The position numbers and the translations under genes were made by a program. 64,000 nt of DNA from Guptibacillus hwajinpoensis (lineage in GTDB: Bacteria; Bacillota; Bacilli; Bacillales; Guptibacillaceae), in assembly GCF_020171785.1 (NCBI RefSeq), contig NZ_JAIVAE010000007.1:62001-126000 (forward strand), given 5' to 3'. This document shows, one piece after another, positions 7,925 to 16,140 of this stretch; position 1 is the stretch's first letter, and each line of letters begins with the position of its first letter. The notes below the pieces were generated by a model, which searched no databases, was not told the DNA's origin, and was given only the letters and a program-made list of their open reading frames with translations.

Positions 7925-8893
7925 ATGAAACTAGGTGTATTTACCGTTCTATTCTCAGATAAGTCATTTGAAGAAATGCTTGATCACGCGAAAGCGTCTG
8001 GACTGAAAGCGGTCGAAATTGGTACGGGGGGTTATCCGGGTGATGCGCATTGTAATCTAGATGAATTGCTCGAAAGTGAAGAAAAGCGCTCGGAATATCT
8101 TGATAAAGTTCATTCAAGAGGACTTGAGATTAGTGCATTTAGCTGTCACGGAAATCCGATTTCTCCTGATAAAAAATTTGCTAAGGAGTGCCATGATACG
8201 TTCGTTAAAACTGTGAAATTAGCATCAGCCATGAACGTTCCAGTTGTGAATACATTCTCGGGCACGCCCGGAGATAGTGAAGACGCGAAAAACCCAAACT
8301 GGCCTGTTACGCCATGGCCAGCTGAATACTCAGATATATTGAAGTGGCAGTGGGAAGAGAAGCTAGTTCCTTATTGGAAAGAGTGGGGGCAATTCGCGAA
8401 GGATCATAATGTGAAAATTGGTCTTGAACTTCACGGGGGTTTTCTTGTGCATACGCCATACACAATGCTTAAGCTTCGCGAATTAACGTGCGATGCTGTT
8501 GGTGCAAACCTTGATCCAAGTCACATGTGGTGGCAGGGCATTGATCCGGTCGCAGCGATTAAAATTCTTGGGAAAGAAAATGCGATTCACCATTTCCATG
8601 CGAAAGATACGTATATTGATCAAGATAATGTGAACATGCATGGGTTAACCGATATGCAGCCGTATGGCGAAGTGAAAACGCGCGCCTGGACATTCCGTTC
8701 TGTCGGCTGCGGACACAGCAACCAAGAATGGTCCCATATGATGAGTGCACTTCGTACCTATGGCTATGACCACGTTGTTAGCATTGAACATGAAGACCCG
8801 CTTATGTCGATTAACGAAGGCTTCCAAACTGCGGTTAAGAACCTTCAGTCTGTTTTAATTGTTGAACAGCCAACGGAGATGTGGTGGGCTTAA
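7925..8893 (+). CDS. Sugar phosphate isomerase/epimerase family protein (IolE-like)
   Basis: A 322-aa TIM-barrel protein starting at ATG 7925 behind AAGAGGAG. The metal site of the family is visible: Glu in GLELHG, Asp-His in LDPSHMWW, His in HHFHAKD and Glu in SIEHED. The opening KLGVFTVLFSDKSFEEML is typical. Members act as epimerases, isomerases or dehydratases, and in sugar-oxidation clusters as keto-glycoside-processing enzymes. It is the last gene of the operon and is followed by a strong terminator. It differs in sequence from the fragment at 1-170, so two proteins of this fold flank the cluster. Confidence 0.88.
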   Translation: MKLGVFTVLFSDKSFEEMLDHAKASGLKAVEIGTGGYPGDAHCNLDELLESEEKRSEYLDKVHSRGLEISAFSCHGNPISPDKKFAKECHDTFVKTVKLASAMNVPVVNTFSGTPGDSEDAKNPNWPVTPWPAEYSDILKWQWEEKLVPYWKEWGQFAKDHNVKIGLELHGGFLVHTPYTMLKLRELTCDAVGANLDPSHMWWQGIDPVAAIKILGKENAIHHFHAKDTYIDQDNVNMHGLTDMQPYGEVKTRAWTFRSVGCGHSNQEWSHMMSALRTYGYDHVVSIEHEDPLMSINEGFQTAVKNLQSVLIVEQPTEMWWA

Positions 8894-8906
8894 CTATAAT
8901 CAAATC

Positions 8907-8937
8907 AAAACCCCGATGCTTGTTGCATCGGGGTTTT
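8907..8937. terminator. Bidirectional rho-independent terminator
   Basis: A 13-bp stem (AAAACCCCGATGC with its complement) and 5-nt loop have a T-run on either side. It ends the sugar operon and the convergent SDR gene. Confidence 0.9.
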
Positions 8938-8949
8938 GCTTCATACTTT

Positions 8950-9771
8950 TTATTCTGTTTCCTTTTTCCACTGCTCATCAATAAGCATTTTACCTGGCCA
9001 TGTATACGCCATAATGCCACCATCAGCTGTAATATCTTCACCTGTTACATAAGAGCTATCGTCTGATGCTAAGAAAAGAGCAACCTTCGCCATTTCATCA
9101 GGACGTCCAAGTCTTCCAAGCGGTGTCACCCACTTGTTAGCATCTCTAAACTTCTGACCCATTTCTTCATCCTTCGTACCTGCGAGTTCATCGATTAATG
9201 GTGTTTCAATCGTACCAGGAGAAAGCGAGTTGACGCGAATTCCCTGTCTTGCATAGTCAATCGCCATGGCTTTCGTAAAGTTTGTAATGCCACCTTTAGC
9301 CGCATTGTAGCCAGAGCGATCAAGGTCAGCCGCTCGGCCTGACATCGATGACGTGTTAATAATTGAACCTCCATTATCCATCATTAACGGTAGTAAGTAT
9401 TTGCTTGTTAAGAATGTACCACGTAGATCAACAGAAATAATACGATCAAACAATTCAACCGGATATTCGTGTACTTTACCGCCTTCCTGATCCACTCCTG
9501 CATTATTAAAGAGGACATCGATCGTGCCATATTCTTCTTTCACTTTGTTAGCGAAGCTTGTCACGCTATCCTCACTTGAAACATCAACATGGTAGGTTTT
9601 TACGTTACCGCCGTCACTATTCAGCTTCTCAGCCGTTTTGTTCATTTCTTCCGTATTCACGTCCGCACATAATACGGTTGCACCTTCTTTTGCGAAAAGT
9701 TCGACTGTTGCTTGTCCTATGCCAGTGGCAGCTCCTGTGATCACGGCTGTTTTATCTTGTAATCGATTCAT
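8950..9771 (-). CDS. SDR-family oxidoreductase (FabG/glucose-dehydrogenase-like)
   Basis: Taken as 273 aa starting at the ATG at 9769-9771, which has GGAGGA upstream. A longer frame to 9909 has no ribosome binding site and an unlikely N-terminus. Classical SDR features are present: the cofactor motif TGAATGIG (near residue 12), NNAG (near 90), the catalytic Ser in NTSSMSG and YNAAK. The C-terminal GEDITADGGIMAYTWPGKML is longer than usual. It should be a soluble NAD(P)-dependent alcohol or sugar dehydrogenase. It stands alone, convergent with the sugar operon, and its substrate is unknown. Confidence 0.88.
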   Translation of the reverse strand: MNRLQDKTAVITGAATGIGQATVELFAKEGATVLCADVNTEEMNKTAEKLNSDGGNVKTYHVDVSSEDSVTSFANKVKEEYGTIDVLFNNAGVDQEGGKVHEYPVELFDRIISVDLRGTFLTSKYLLPLMMDNGGSIINTSSMSGRAADLDRSGYNAAKGGITNFTKAMAIDYARQGIRVNSLSPGTIETPLIDELAGTKDEEMGQKFRDANKWVTPLGRLGRPDEMAKVALFLASDDSSYVTGEDITADGGIMAYTWPGKMLIDEQWKKETE

Positions 9772-9960
9772 GAGTAAATCCTCCTGCACTTGTTTTTTGA
9801 AGTCTACTTCGGGTTTACCCACATTAAGAAGAAAATAATCATTACGAATGTGCCGATTAGAAAATAATTTTCCTGGAAAATGATGGATGTGGTGTAAACT
9901 ATTTGTCATATCTCATGATTTCTAGCGGTGATAAAATGACTGTAGAAGGAGGGGATTGAA

Positions 9961-10155
9961 TTGTTTACAGTAAAGATACATGAAGAGGGGTCTGGAGATC
10001 TGGAGGCCGAAACGTTTGATGTTCGCTACCAGGCAAATGTCGCTTTTAAAGAAAAAACGCTCACTTACTCAAATCAAGCAGGTCGTTACGAAATTTCGTT
10101 AAAAGAAGATTCAGGTGAAGAAATTTTGGTTACTAAAGTTGGACTTGGATGGTAA
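9961..10155 (+). CDS. Small conserved-looking hypothetical protein (64 aa)
   Basis: A 64-aa soluble protein starting at TTG 9961, with a strong AAGGAGGGG nine bases upstream and a terminator directly after. It is acidic and predicted to be all beta strand (FTVKIHEEGSGDLEAE, later RYEISLKED). I do not recognise a family. It is transcribed away from the SDR gene, with a 189-bp divergent control region between them. The ribosome binding site, start and terminator make it a real gene. Confidence 0.65.
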   Translation: MFTVKIHEEGSGDLEAETFDVRYQANVAFKEKTLTYSNQAGRYEISLKEDSGEEILVTKVGLGW

Positions 10156-10170
10156 AAACATATACATATT

Positions 10171-10202
10171 AAAAACCCCGTACCGTTTGTACGGGGTTTT
10201 TA
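10171..10202. terminator. Bidirectional rho-independent terminator
   Basis: A 13-bp stem (AAAAACCCCGTAC and complement) with loop and T-run lies between convergent genes and serves the 64-aa gene and the small membrane protein at 10208-10336. Confidence 0.88.
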
Positions 10203-10207
10203 ACGTT

Positions 10208-10336
10208 TTAGTGAGAAGAATGAAAGAGGTTCTGTTTAACCTTTTTCCAATTCGGTTTTGGCGTTTCTTTTAAACTGTTATAAAGAGAATAACCAAGACC
10301 TGCGACCATAACGATGATAAAAAGAATTTGATCCAT
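10208..10336 (-). CDS. yuzG: Small single-pass membrane protein, YuzG-like
   Basis: A 42-aa reading frame starting at ATG 10334-10336 behind AAGGGAGGA. The N-terminus is one membrane helix (MDQILFIIVMVAGLGYSLY), followed by a short basic cytoplasmic tail (PKPNWKKVKQN). It lies 23 bp downstream of yumC in the same orientation. B. subtilis has a similarly small gene, yuzG, in this place, which is the reason for the symbol. The function is unknown. Confidence 0.7.
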   Translation of the reverse strand: MDQILFIIVMVAGLGYSLYNSLKETPKPNWKKVKQNLFHSSH

Positions 10337-10359
10337 GTGTATCCTCCCTTTCGTAGGAC

Positions 10360-11367
10360 TTACTTTTTCTTATCGAAGAGGCTTGTGCTGTGAAGTGGCT
10401 GTACCTTTGCATCAGGATCCATATAGGATTTGGCATTGTTAACAGCTGTTGGTGCTTCACCAAATCCAGAGGCGATGAGTTTTACTTTCCCATCGTATGT
10501 AGCCACATCACCAGCAGCGTAAATACCAGGAATATTGGTTTCCATTTTGGAATTAACGACGATTGAATTCTTTTCAATATCGAGACCCCACTCTTTAATC
10601 GGCCCAAGAGAAGAAATAAAACCGTAATTTACAATCACTGCATCGACATCTTTTGTGATGGTTTCTTCTCCTTTAACCTGTTCGAGAACGACTTGATTAA
10701 TACGCTCACCGTCCCCAATAAACTCGGTGATGTTATATGGTGTTTGAACGTTAACAGAGGAGTTCATAAGCTGTTCCACACTATGCTCATGCGCTCTGAA
10801 TTTATCGCGACGGTGAATAAGCGTTACCTCTTCAGCAATTGGCTCAAGCATGTTTGCCCAATCAACAGCGGAATCTCCACCACCGGCAATCAGTACCTTT
10901 TGACCAGCAAACGCAGTAAGATCATTTACGAAATAGTGAAGGTTTTTCCCTTCATAAAGATCGGCGCCTTCTACTTTAAGACGTCGTGGTTGGAATGCAC
11001 CAACACCGGCAGTAATGATCACTGCGCGCGTATAATGCTCATCACCCGTATTTGAACGTAGATAGAGTGTACCGTCTTCTTGCGTTGACACTTCTTCAAC
11101 AGACTGTTCTAACACAACGTCTGGATTAAACTGATTAGCCTGTTCAACAAGATTGTCCACAAGGTCTTGGGCAAGCACCTTTGGAAAACCGGCAACGTCA
11201 TAAATGTATTTTTCAGGATAGAGCGCAGAGAGCTGCCCTCCAAGTTGAGGCATACTTTCAATTATTTTAACCTTAAGTTGGCGCATACCACCGTAGAATG
11301 CGGTGAATAAGCCAACAGGACCTCCACCAATAATTGTTATATCATAAAGTTCTTGTTGGTCTGTCAT
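10360..11367 (-). CDS. yumC: Ferredoxin/flavodoxin--NADP+ reductase (thioredoxin-reductase-like)
   Basis: A 335-aa flavoprotein starting at ATG 11367 with GGGGGA upstream. Motifs: FAD-binding [13 protein letters not shown] (residues 11-23), a second nucleotide motif [14 protein letters not shown] (about 158-171) and the FAD-closing AAGDVATY near residue 290. It lacks the CxxC disulphide of thioredoxin reductases, which marks the YumC-type NADPH:ferredoxin reductases. It passes electrons from NADPH to ferredoxin or flavodoxin in the cytoplasm and is essential in B. subtilis. The small YuzG-like gene follows in the same operon. Confidence 0.93.
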   Translation of the reverse strand: MTDQQELYDITIIGGGPVGLFTAFYGGMRQLKVKIIESMPQLGGQLSALYPEKYIYDVAGFPKVLAQDLVDNLVEQANQFNPDVVLEQSVEEVSTQEDGTLYLRSNTGDEHYTRAVIITAGVGAFQPRRLKVEGADLYEGKNLHYFVNDLTAFAGQKVLIAGGGDSAVDWANMLEPIAEEVTLIHRRDKFRAHEHSVEQLMNSSVNVQTPYNITEFIGDGERINQVVLEQVKGEETITKDVDAVIVNYGFISSLGPIKEWGLDIEKNSIVVNSKMETNIPGIYAAGDVATYDGKVKLIASGFGEAPTAVNNAKSYMDPDAKVQPLHSTSLFDKKK

Positions 11368-11737
11368 AGTCAGTCCCCCTATAAATTATTCACTGTGCTT
11401 TCATTATTATAATCATAATGAAAACGGAACTAAACCCCTAAGGCAAAAACACCTCTAGAACTTTTATTATAAAGGTTGAAAAAGGAAATAAAAAAGAATA
11501 TGATTAGAATGGAGCGTCAGATTTGAAAATTTTATGACAAAGTGCGTGCTGGATCAACATTTTTTTGGTCTAGAACGTGAAATACTTAACAATCTCTTTT
11601 GATCATACGAAGGGTTGTTTATTTTGAACCAAGAGATTCCTTATAATCAGCGTTTATTGACGTTTCACGATAGGACTATGCAGGGAAATTAACAATATGT
11701 CCGAAAAAAATACCGATAAAAGGTGGATGTGATTCAA
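11368..11737. other. Divergent intergenic region yumC / NADH dehydrogenase
   Basis: This 370-bp gene-free stretch separates divergent genes and should hold both promoters. It is AT-rich. I found no long hairpin, repeat or small gene in it, and no promoter good enough to name. Confidence 0.5.
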
Positions 11738-12940
11738 GTGAGTAGGCCAAAAATAGCAATTCTAGGTGCAGGGTACGGCGGAATTATGACAGCAGCTCGT
11801 CTTCAAAAAGAGATGGGATCAAATGAAGTGGAAGTAACGTTAGTGAATAAGCACGACTATCACTACCAAACGACGTGGCTTCATGAGCCAGCTGCAGGCA
11901 CAATGCATCATGACAAAACGCGTATTATGATTAAAGACGTTATTGATATGAACAAAATTAAATTTATTAAAGACACAGTGGTAGAAGTTAAGCCGAACGA
12001 AAAGCGCGTTATCCTTTCAAATGGTGAACTTGAGTACGATTATCTTGTGTTAGCACTAGGCTTTGAGCCAGCTACGTTTGGTATTAAAGGGTTGAAAGAA
12101 AACGCCTTCAGTATTCGTAGCGTAAACTCAGTTCGTAAAATTCGTGAGCATATTGAATATCAGTTTGCGAGCTACAACAATGAGTCAGATCGTCGTGATG
12201 ATCTTCTAACCATTATCGTCGGTGGTGCTGGATTCACTGGAATCGAGTTTGTCGGTGAATTAGCCGAGCGTGTACCTGAACTTTGTAAAGAGTTCGATAT
12301 CCCACGTGATCGCGTTAAGATTATTAATGTGGAAGCCTCTCCAACTGTTCTTCCAGGATTCGACGAGGAGCTTGTGGAATACGGCATGAACCTTCTAGAA
12401 CGAAAAGGAGTAGAGTTCCGTACGAGTACGATGATTAAAGAAGTGACTGAAGACGGTGTTATCCTCGGTGAGAACGAAGAAGTGAAAGCTGCTACAGTTG
12501 TTTGGACTGGTGGCGTTCAAGGAAATTCGATCGTTGCTAATTCTGGTTTCGAAACAAACCGTGGTCGCGTACCTGTTCGTAAAGATCAGCGTACACCGGA
12601 TTACGATAATGTTTTCGTTGTTGGAGACTGTGCGCTTCTGATTAACGAAGAAATTGATCGTCCGTTTCCTCCAACGGCTCAAGTTGCGATTCAAGCAGCT
12701 GGAGCTGTTTCTAAGAACTTATTAAACCTTGTACGTGGGAAAGAGCTTGAAAGCTTTACACCGGACATCAAAGGGACAGTGGCATCACTTGGAAAAGGCG
12801 AAGCAATTGGTAAAGTTGGAAACAAGAAACTTTATGGTAGCACAGCTTCTGCTATGAAAAAAGTGATTGATAATCGTTACCTGTTCATGCTTGGTGGACC
12901 AGGGCTCGTCTGGAAAAAAGGAAAGCTTAAATTATTTTAA
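11738..12940 (+). CDS. Type II NADH:quinone oxidoreductase (NDH-2)
   Basis: A 400-aa flavoprotein. GTG 11738 is chosen because AAAGGTGG (11718-11725) fits it better than the upstream in-frame GTGs at 11723 and 11729. Two Rossmann folds are visible: IAILGAGYGGIMTA at the N-terminus for FAD and IIVGGAGFTGIEFVGEL (about 165-180) for NADH. FVVGDCALL and PPTAQVAIQAA close the FAD and quinone sites, and the C-terminus KKGKLKLF is the amphipathic membrane anchor. It oxidises NADH and reduces menaquinone without pumping protons. B. subtilis has two such proteins, Ndh and YumB, and the position next to yumC favours yumB. Confidence 0.92.
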   Translation: MSRPKIAILGAGYGGIMTAARLQKEMGSNEVEVTLVNKHDYHYQTTWLHEPAAGTMHHDKTRIMIKDVIDMNKIKFIKDTVVEVKPNEKRVILSNGELEYDYLVLALGFEPATFGIKGLKENAFSIRSVNSVRKIREHIEYQFASYNNESDRRDDLLTIIVGGAGFTGIEFVGELAERVPELCKEFDIPRDRVKIINVEASPTVLPGFDEELVEYGMNLLERKGVEFRTSTMIKEVTEDGVILGENEEVKAATVVWTGGVQGNSIVANSGFETNRGRVPVRKDQRTPDYDNVFVVGDCALLINEEIDRPFPPTAQVAIQAAGAVSKNLLNLVRGKELESFTPDIKGTVASLGKGEAIGKVGNKKLYGSTASAMKKVIDNRYLFMLGGPGLVWKKGKLKLF

Positions 12941-12957
12941 GATCATCAGATAAAGAG

Positions 12958-12986
12958 GGCAAAGACATGATGTCTTTGCCTTTTTT
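12958..12986 (+). terminator. Rho-independent terminator
   Basis: A 10-bp stem GGCAAAGACA/TGTCTTTGCC with a 3-nt loop is followed by six T, just after the NADH dehydrogenase stop. Confidence 0.9.
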
Positions 12987-13035
12987 CGTATCATTAAGTC
13001 GTTTTTTTAAACGCTAGCATGAATCATTGTTTAGA

Positions 13036-13088
13036 AGAAAAACGATGGCTGCCGTCTTAAAGGAATGGACGACGAGCCACGTTTTTCT
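13036..13088. repeat. Large imperfect inverted repeat in intergenic region
   Basis: The arms AGAAAAACG (13036-13044) and CGTTTTTCT (13080-13088) pair, and the inner GGCT/AGCC and CGTC/GACG segments extend the stem to about 20 bp with small bulges. It lies between the NDH-2 terminator and the Nudix gene. It may be a leader hairpin or an old repeat. Confidence 0.5.
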
Positions 13089-13164
13089 AATCTATTCAAT
13101 CGAATAGGGGCTATGATAAATCTTATGAGCGATCGACTTTATTTATACCTGGGGGGACGTTGTC

Positions 13165-13641
13165 TTGAGTAAACGAGGGAAAGTGTGGCTTGCAGCTGCA
13201 GGCATCGTTGAGTATGAAGAAAAATATCTTGTGGTGATGAAGAAATATGGTGGCTTAAAAGGAAAGTGGTCCTTTCCGGCTGGGTTTGTTGATCCAGGAG
13301 AAACGGTGGACGAAGCCGCTGTAAGAGAAGTTTACGAAGAAACAGGTATTGTAGCCGAAACGATTGGAATTGCCGGTATTCGTTCCGGTGTGATCAATCA
13401 CGATATTAGTGACAATTTAGTTGTTTTTCATATGAAAAGAACAGGAGGGAGCGAAGTATCGGAGACGGCAGAAATTGCAACTTGTGCCTTTTTAACAAAG
13501 GAAGAGCTTCTTGCAGATCCACGAACCTCTTCAATGATCCCTTCTTTCTTAAATGGAATGGATCAGTTTATGACAGAAATGAATCCTGGTAATCAGTTTC
13601 AGTACACCACATATAAATTGATGTATCATACGCCTAAGTAG
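13165..13641 (+). CDS. Nudix hydrolase
   Basis: A 158-aa protein starting at TTG 13165, behind the G-rich Shine-Dalgarno-like GGGGGGAC. The Nudix box is complete: G-F-V-D-P-G-E-T-V, then REVYEETGIV (about residues 39-61), with the REVYEE glutamates binding the metal. The fold is cytoplasmic and cleaves nucleoside diphosphates linked to another group, such as sugar nucleotides, NADH or damaged dNTPs. Substrate cannot be read from sequence. It is monocistronic between the NDH-2 and yuiA genes. Confidence 0.9.
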   Translation: MSKRGKVWLAAAGIVEYEEKYLVVMKKYGGLKGKWSFPAGFVDPGETVDEAAVREVYEETGIVAETIGIAGIRSGVINHDISDNLVVFHMKRTGGSEVSETAEIATCAFLTKEELLADPRTSSMIPSFLNGMDQFMTEMNPGNQFQYTTYKLMYHTPK

Positions 13642-13829
13642 CGTAGGAGAACAAGAGTGAGCAGAATTGAATTCTATCATAATAGCTGAAATGATTTGAT
13701 AATTGACGAAATAATATGATAATAATAGATGTATCCGCTTACACAGGCTGTCAGGCAGAAATTTGAGGTTTTTCTTTTTCAACGATTCTTGATATATTAT
13801 CAGAAAATTACAACAAAGGAGTGGTTGAT

Positions 13830-13970
13830 GTGAGAAGACAACAAAATAAGGCGAAAGCTACAGACTGTCCTTATTGCCAGGGGAAGGGGTACTTTCAACT
13901 ACTTCTTGGTGGATCGGAAACTTGTGATAATTGTGGAGGTAGTGGAGCTAAACAAAATCCAACAAGCTAA
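13830..13970 (+). CDS. yuiA: YuiA-like small zinc-finger protein
   Basis: A 46-aa protein starting at GTG 13830 behind AAAGGAGTGG. Two CxxCxGxG-type knuckles, CPYCQGKGYF and CDNCGGSGA, make a DnaJ-like zinc-binding finger. Size, motif and location (yuiA-yuiB-yuiC order) match B. subtilis YuiA. The function is unknown; a redox or chaperone-related role is possible. A terminator overlaps its stop codon. Confidence 0.85.
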   Translation: MRRQQNKAKATDCPYCQGKGYFQLLLGGSETCDNCGGSGAKQNPTS

Positions 13971-13994
13971 GCGCTTAAAGGCGCTTAGCTTTTC
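13964..13994 (+). terminator. Rho-independent terminator of yuiA
   Basis: An 11-bp stem AAGCTAAGCGC/GCGCTTAGCTT has a 6-nt loop and a short T-run. The left arm includes the yuiA stop codon. Confidence 0.85.
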
Positions 13995-13998
13995 TTTG

Positions 13999-14168
13999 AT
14001 CTAGCTTCCGCTTTTTAAGATCCAGCTACGACTCGCAGAAACTCCAATATTTCACTCTTTCACCAGAACACAAAAAGCGTGTTCTAGTTCAAGAGTTCCA
14101 ATATCTCCGTTTCTAAACGCTCGTCTTCACTTTTCATTATCGGACCTATCTGGGCGCTTCCGCTTTTC
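13999..14168. repeat. Degenerate Bacillaceae intergenic repeat
   Basis: The stretch opens with TCTAGCTTCCGCTTTTT and closes with GGGCGCTTCCGCTTTT, echoing the ends of the element at 35269-35420. Inside, AGAACAC (14065-14071) and GTGTTCT (14079-14085) form the central hairpin. The stretches ACTCCAATATTTC and GTTCCAATATCTC recur in direct orientation. It carries no gene. Likely a non-autonomous palindromic repeat. Confidence 0.5.
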
Positions 14169-14242
14169 TTTGTTCACTCTCCGTTCATTGACTAAAAAGG
14201 GACAATCCAGTAAACTAACAATGATTACTTGGGGGTGAAACA

Positions 14243-14560
14243 ATGGCTATTCCACAGCTGATTATTTCGATGCTGTTGTTTATTGTTCTTTTCTTTGGGA
14301 TTGGATTTCTGCTTAATATGCTCCTTCGTTCAACTTGGATCATGGCAGTTGCTTATCCTGTAATCGTTATCATGATCATTGATAACGTTTCGTTCTTTCA
14401 ATATTTCTCGTCACCAGGTTCTTCTTTTAAAGCGTTAGGAACGGACCTTCTTTCTCTTGGAAGTGCCGATGCGATTATTTTATCCGCTGGCCTTGTTGGA
14501 GCAGTCTTTGCAGGTGTTGCCATTCGAATGCTTCGTGTAAGAGGATATCAAATGTTCTAA
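14243..14560 (+). CDS. yuiB: YuiB-like membrane protein
   Basis: A 105-aa integral membrane protein starting at ATG 14243 after GGGGGTGA. Three hydrophobic helices are visible (about residues 5-27, 29-48 and 75-95), and a short basic tail ends in RMLRVRGYQMF. Length and place between yuiA and yuiC match B. subtilis YuiB. The function is unknown. Confidence 0.82.
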   Translation: MAIPQLIISMLLFIVLFFGIGFLLNMLLRSTWIMAVAYPVIVIMIIDNVSFFQYFSSPGSSFKALGTDLLSLGSADAIILSAGLVGAVFAGVAIRMLRVRGYQMF

Positions 14561-14594
14561 AAAGCTTCGCCAATTGTTGGCAGAAGCTTTTTTT
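14561..14594 (+). terminator. Rho-independent terminator of yuiB
   Basis: AAAGCTTC and GAAGCTTT pair around a second short GCCAA/TTGGC stem and are followed by a T-run. Confidence 0.88.
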
Positions 14595-14673
14595 GCTTCA
14601 TAGAATCCGAGTAACGGAATGAATAGCTTTTCACTTCTCTGGAAATGAATAGACCATGAGAGGAGTGGAAGAT

Positions 14674-15273
14674 GTGCGAGTCATTCTGCTGATCGCAAAA
14701 GGTGTCGCGTTTACCGGACTTTTTGCAGCAGCTTTGCTATCAACTTATTTATTATTATCTGGTCTTTCGGTAAATGAAGTCTCAAAATGGCTATTTCCTG
14801 AACAGGTCGTCTTCAGTAAAGAAGATCGCTTGACGCTTGCGAAGTCCCAGGATTGGTCCCGGTATCCTGTGCACACAGTAACAGCAACTGGTTATACAGC
14901 GGGAGAAGAGTCAACGGGAAAAACGGCTGATCATCCTGCTTATGGAATTACCTATTCAGGGGTAAAAGTGAAGCGTGATCTTTATTCCACGATTGCGGCT
15001 GATACGTCTGTATTTCCAATTGGAAGTGTTCTTTTTATTCCAGAATACGGATTTGGTGTGGTCGCGGATACAGGAAGTGCCATTATAGGGGATCGTATCG
15101 ATCTATATTACGACACCGTTCATGATGTTTATACGGAATGGGGAAAGAAGACACTGGACGTTTATCTCATTCAAAAAGGAGAGGGGACGTTAACAGAAGA
15201 AATGCTCCAAACCTTGAATGAAGAAGAATCGATGCAAGTGTTTAGACAGGAGTTAATGAGCGAAAAAGAATAG
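14674..15273 (+). CDS. yuiC: YuiC-like 3D-domain cell-wall protein
   Basis: About 199 aa. GTG 14674 is preferred over the in-frame ATG 14656, because GAGAGGAGTGG lies just after that ATG and correctly spaced before the GTG. The N-terminus is a membrane anchor or uncleaved signal ([20 protein letters not shown]). The C-terminal half is a 3D domain: [53 protein letters not shown], with the three conserved Asp in ADTS, ADTG and DLY. B. subtilis YuiC is a small muralytic transglycosylase of the MltA-like fold, acting on peptidoglycan outside the membrane. Confidence 0.87.
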   Translation: MRVILLIAKGVAFTGLFAAALLSTYLLLSGLSVNEVSKWLFPEQVVFSKEDRLTLAKSQDWSRYPVHTVTATGYTAGEESTGKTADHPAYGITYSGVKVKRDLYSTIAADTSVFPIGSVLFIPEYGFGVVADTGSAIIGDRIDLYYDTVHDVYTEWGKKTLDVYLIQKGEGTLTEEMLQTLNEEESMQVFRQELMSEKE

Positions 15274-15281
15274 GGAAAAGC

Positions 15282-15313
15282 AAAACGTCGGAGAAGCGCT
15301 TCTCCGACGTTTT
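15282..15313. terminator. Bidirectional terminator (32-nt palindrome)
   Basis: A perfect palindrome with a GAAGC/GCTTC centre is flanked by A- and T-runs. It separates yuiC from the convergent binding-protein pseudogene. Confidence 0.85.
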
Positions 15314-15321
15314 GTATCGTG

Positions 15322-16125
15322 CTATTTTTCTAGAAACATGTCTTCTCCTTCAAAAGCAGGATAGCGTTCAGGATGAAGGATCGTAGCTAGTTTCACAAGC
15401 CCAGTCAATAAACGAGGGGATGGACGACAATATAACCATTCTTCAAGGACATGAATGGGGCGATCCTGAAGCTTCTCTCAGTCTGGTCGTTTTTTTACGA
15501 TAGCCGGATTCACTTTGTTTTGTCGAACCCCCACCCATGCAAGACAAATATGATCAGGTTTGCGATTCACGACGTCTGTCCAGTCTGTTTGCACGGAGGC
15601 GAGTTCCACATCTCGAAAGAGGTTCTTCGCTCCTGCTAGCTCGCTTATTTCAGTTAGCCAGTTTGTTTTTCCTGGAGTGAAGATCGGTTTTGGCCACCAT
15701 TCCCAATAAATTTCTGGTTTGTCCGGAATTTGCTCACTAATTTCTTTGTACTGTTTCATCACTTCTCTAAAACGATTGGAAAGAGAAGCGGCTTCGTGCG
15801 CTTTATTCGTAAGTCCCCCAAGGGTAACGATATCGTTGCAAATGTCTTCAAGTGAATTGGGATTTAAGATGGTGTATGAAAGTCCAAGTTTGTCGAGACC
15901 TTCAATGTTTTTTTCCATTCCAGGTACGCTTAGAGAAGCAAGAATGAGGTCTGGCTCTAGCTCCTTCACTCGTTCTAAGTCAATTGAAAGATCGGGACCA
16001 AGCTTTGGTAGACGAGTGATTTGCTCGGGCCAGTCCGAGAAGTCATCAACTCCGACGAGCTGATCGGTTAACCCAAGGTAGGCACACAATTCAGTATTAC
16101 TAGGACATAACGAAACAATGCGCAT
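15322..16125 (-). pseudogene. Cobalamin/Fe(III)-siderophore-type binding protein (BtuF-like), interrupted by in-frame TGA
   Basis: The frame starts at ATG 16123-16125 behind AGGAGG and encodes a BtuF/FecB-type periplasmic-binding domain (RIVSLCPSNTELCAYLGL, LEPDLILAS, WPKPIFTPGKTNW, PDHICLAWVG). It stops at TGA (15478-15480) right after KKRPD. The same frame continues for 51 more codons (EKLQDRPIHVLEEWLY, CRPSPRLLTGL, KLATILHPERY) to TAG 15322-15324. In the family this point is normally RPGW, so TGA replaces a TGG Trp codon. No signal peptide is visible, as in some Bacillus cytosolic members. A point mutation, a sequence error or readthrough could each explain it. Confidence 0.8.
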
Positions 16126-16140
16126 CAAAGTCCTCCTTCT

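Noticed and set aside
9772-9909. N-terminal extension of the SDR protein
   Set aside because: No ribosome binding site and a His-rich, unlikely N-terminus; the GGAGGA site marks the start at 9771.
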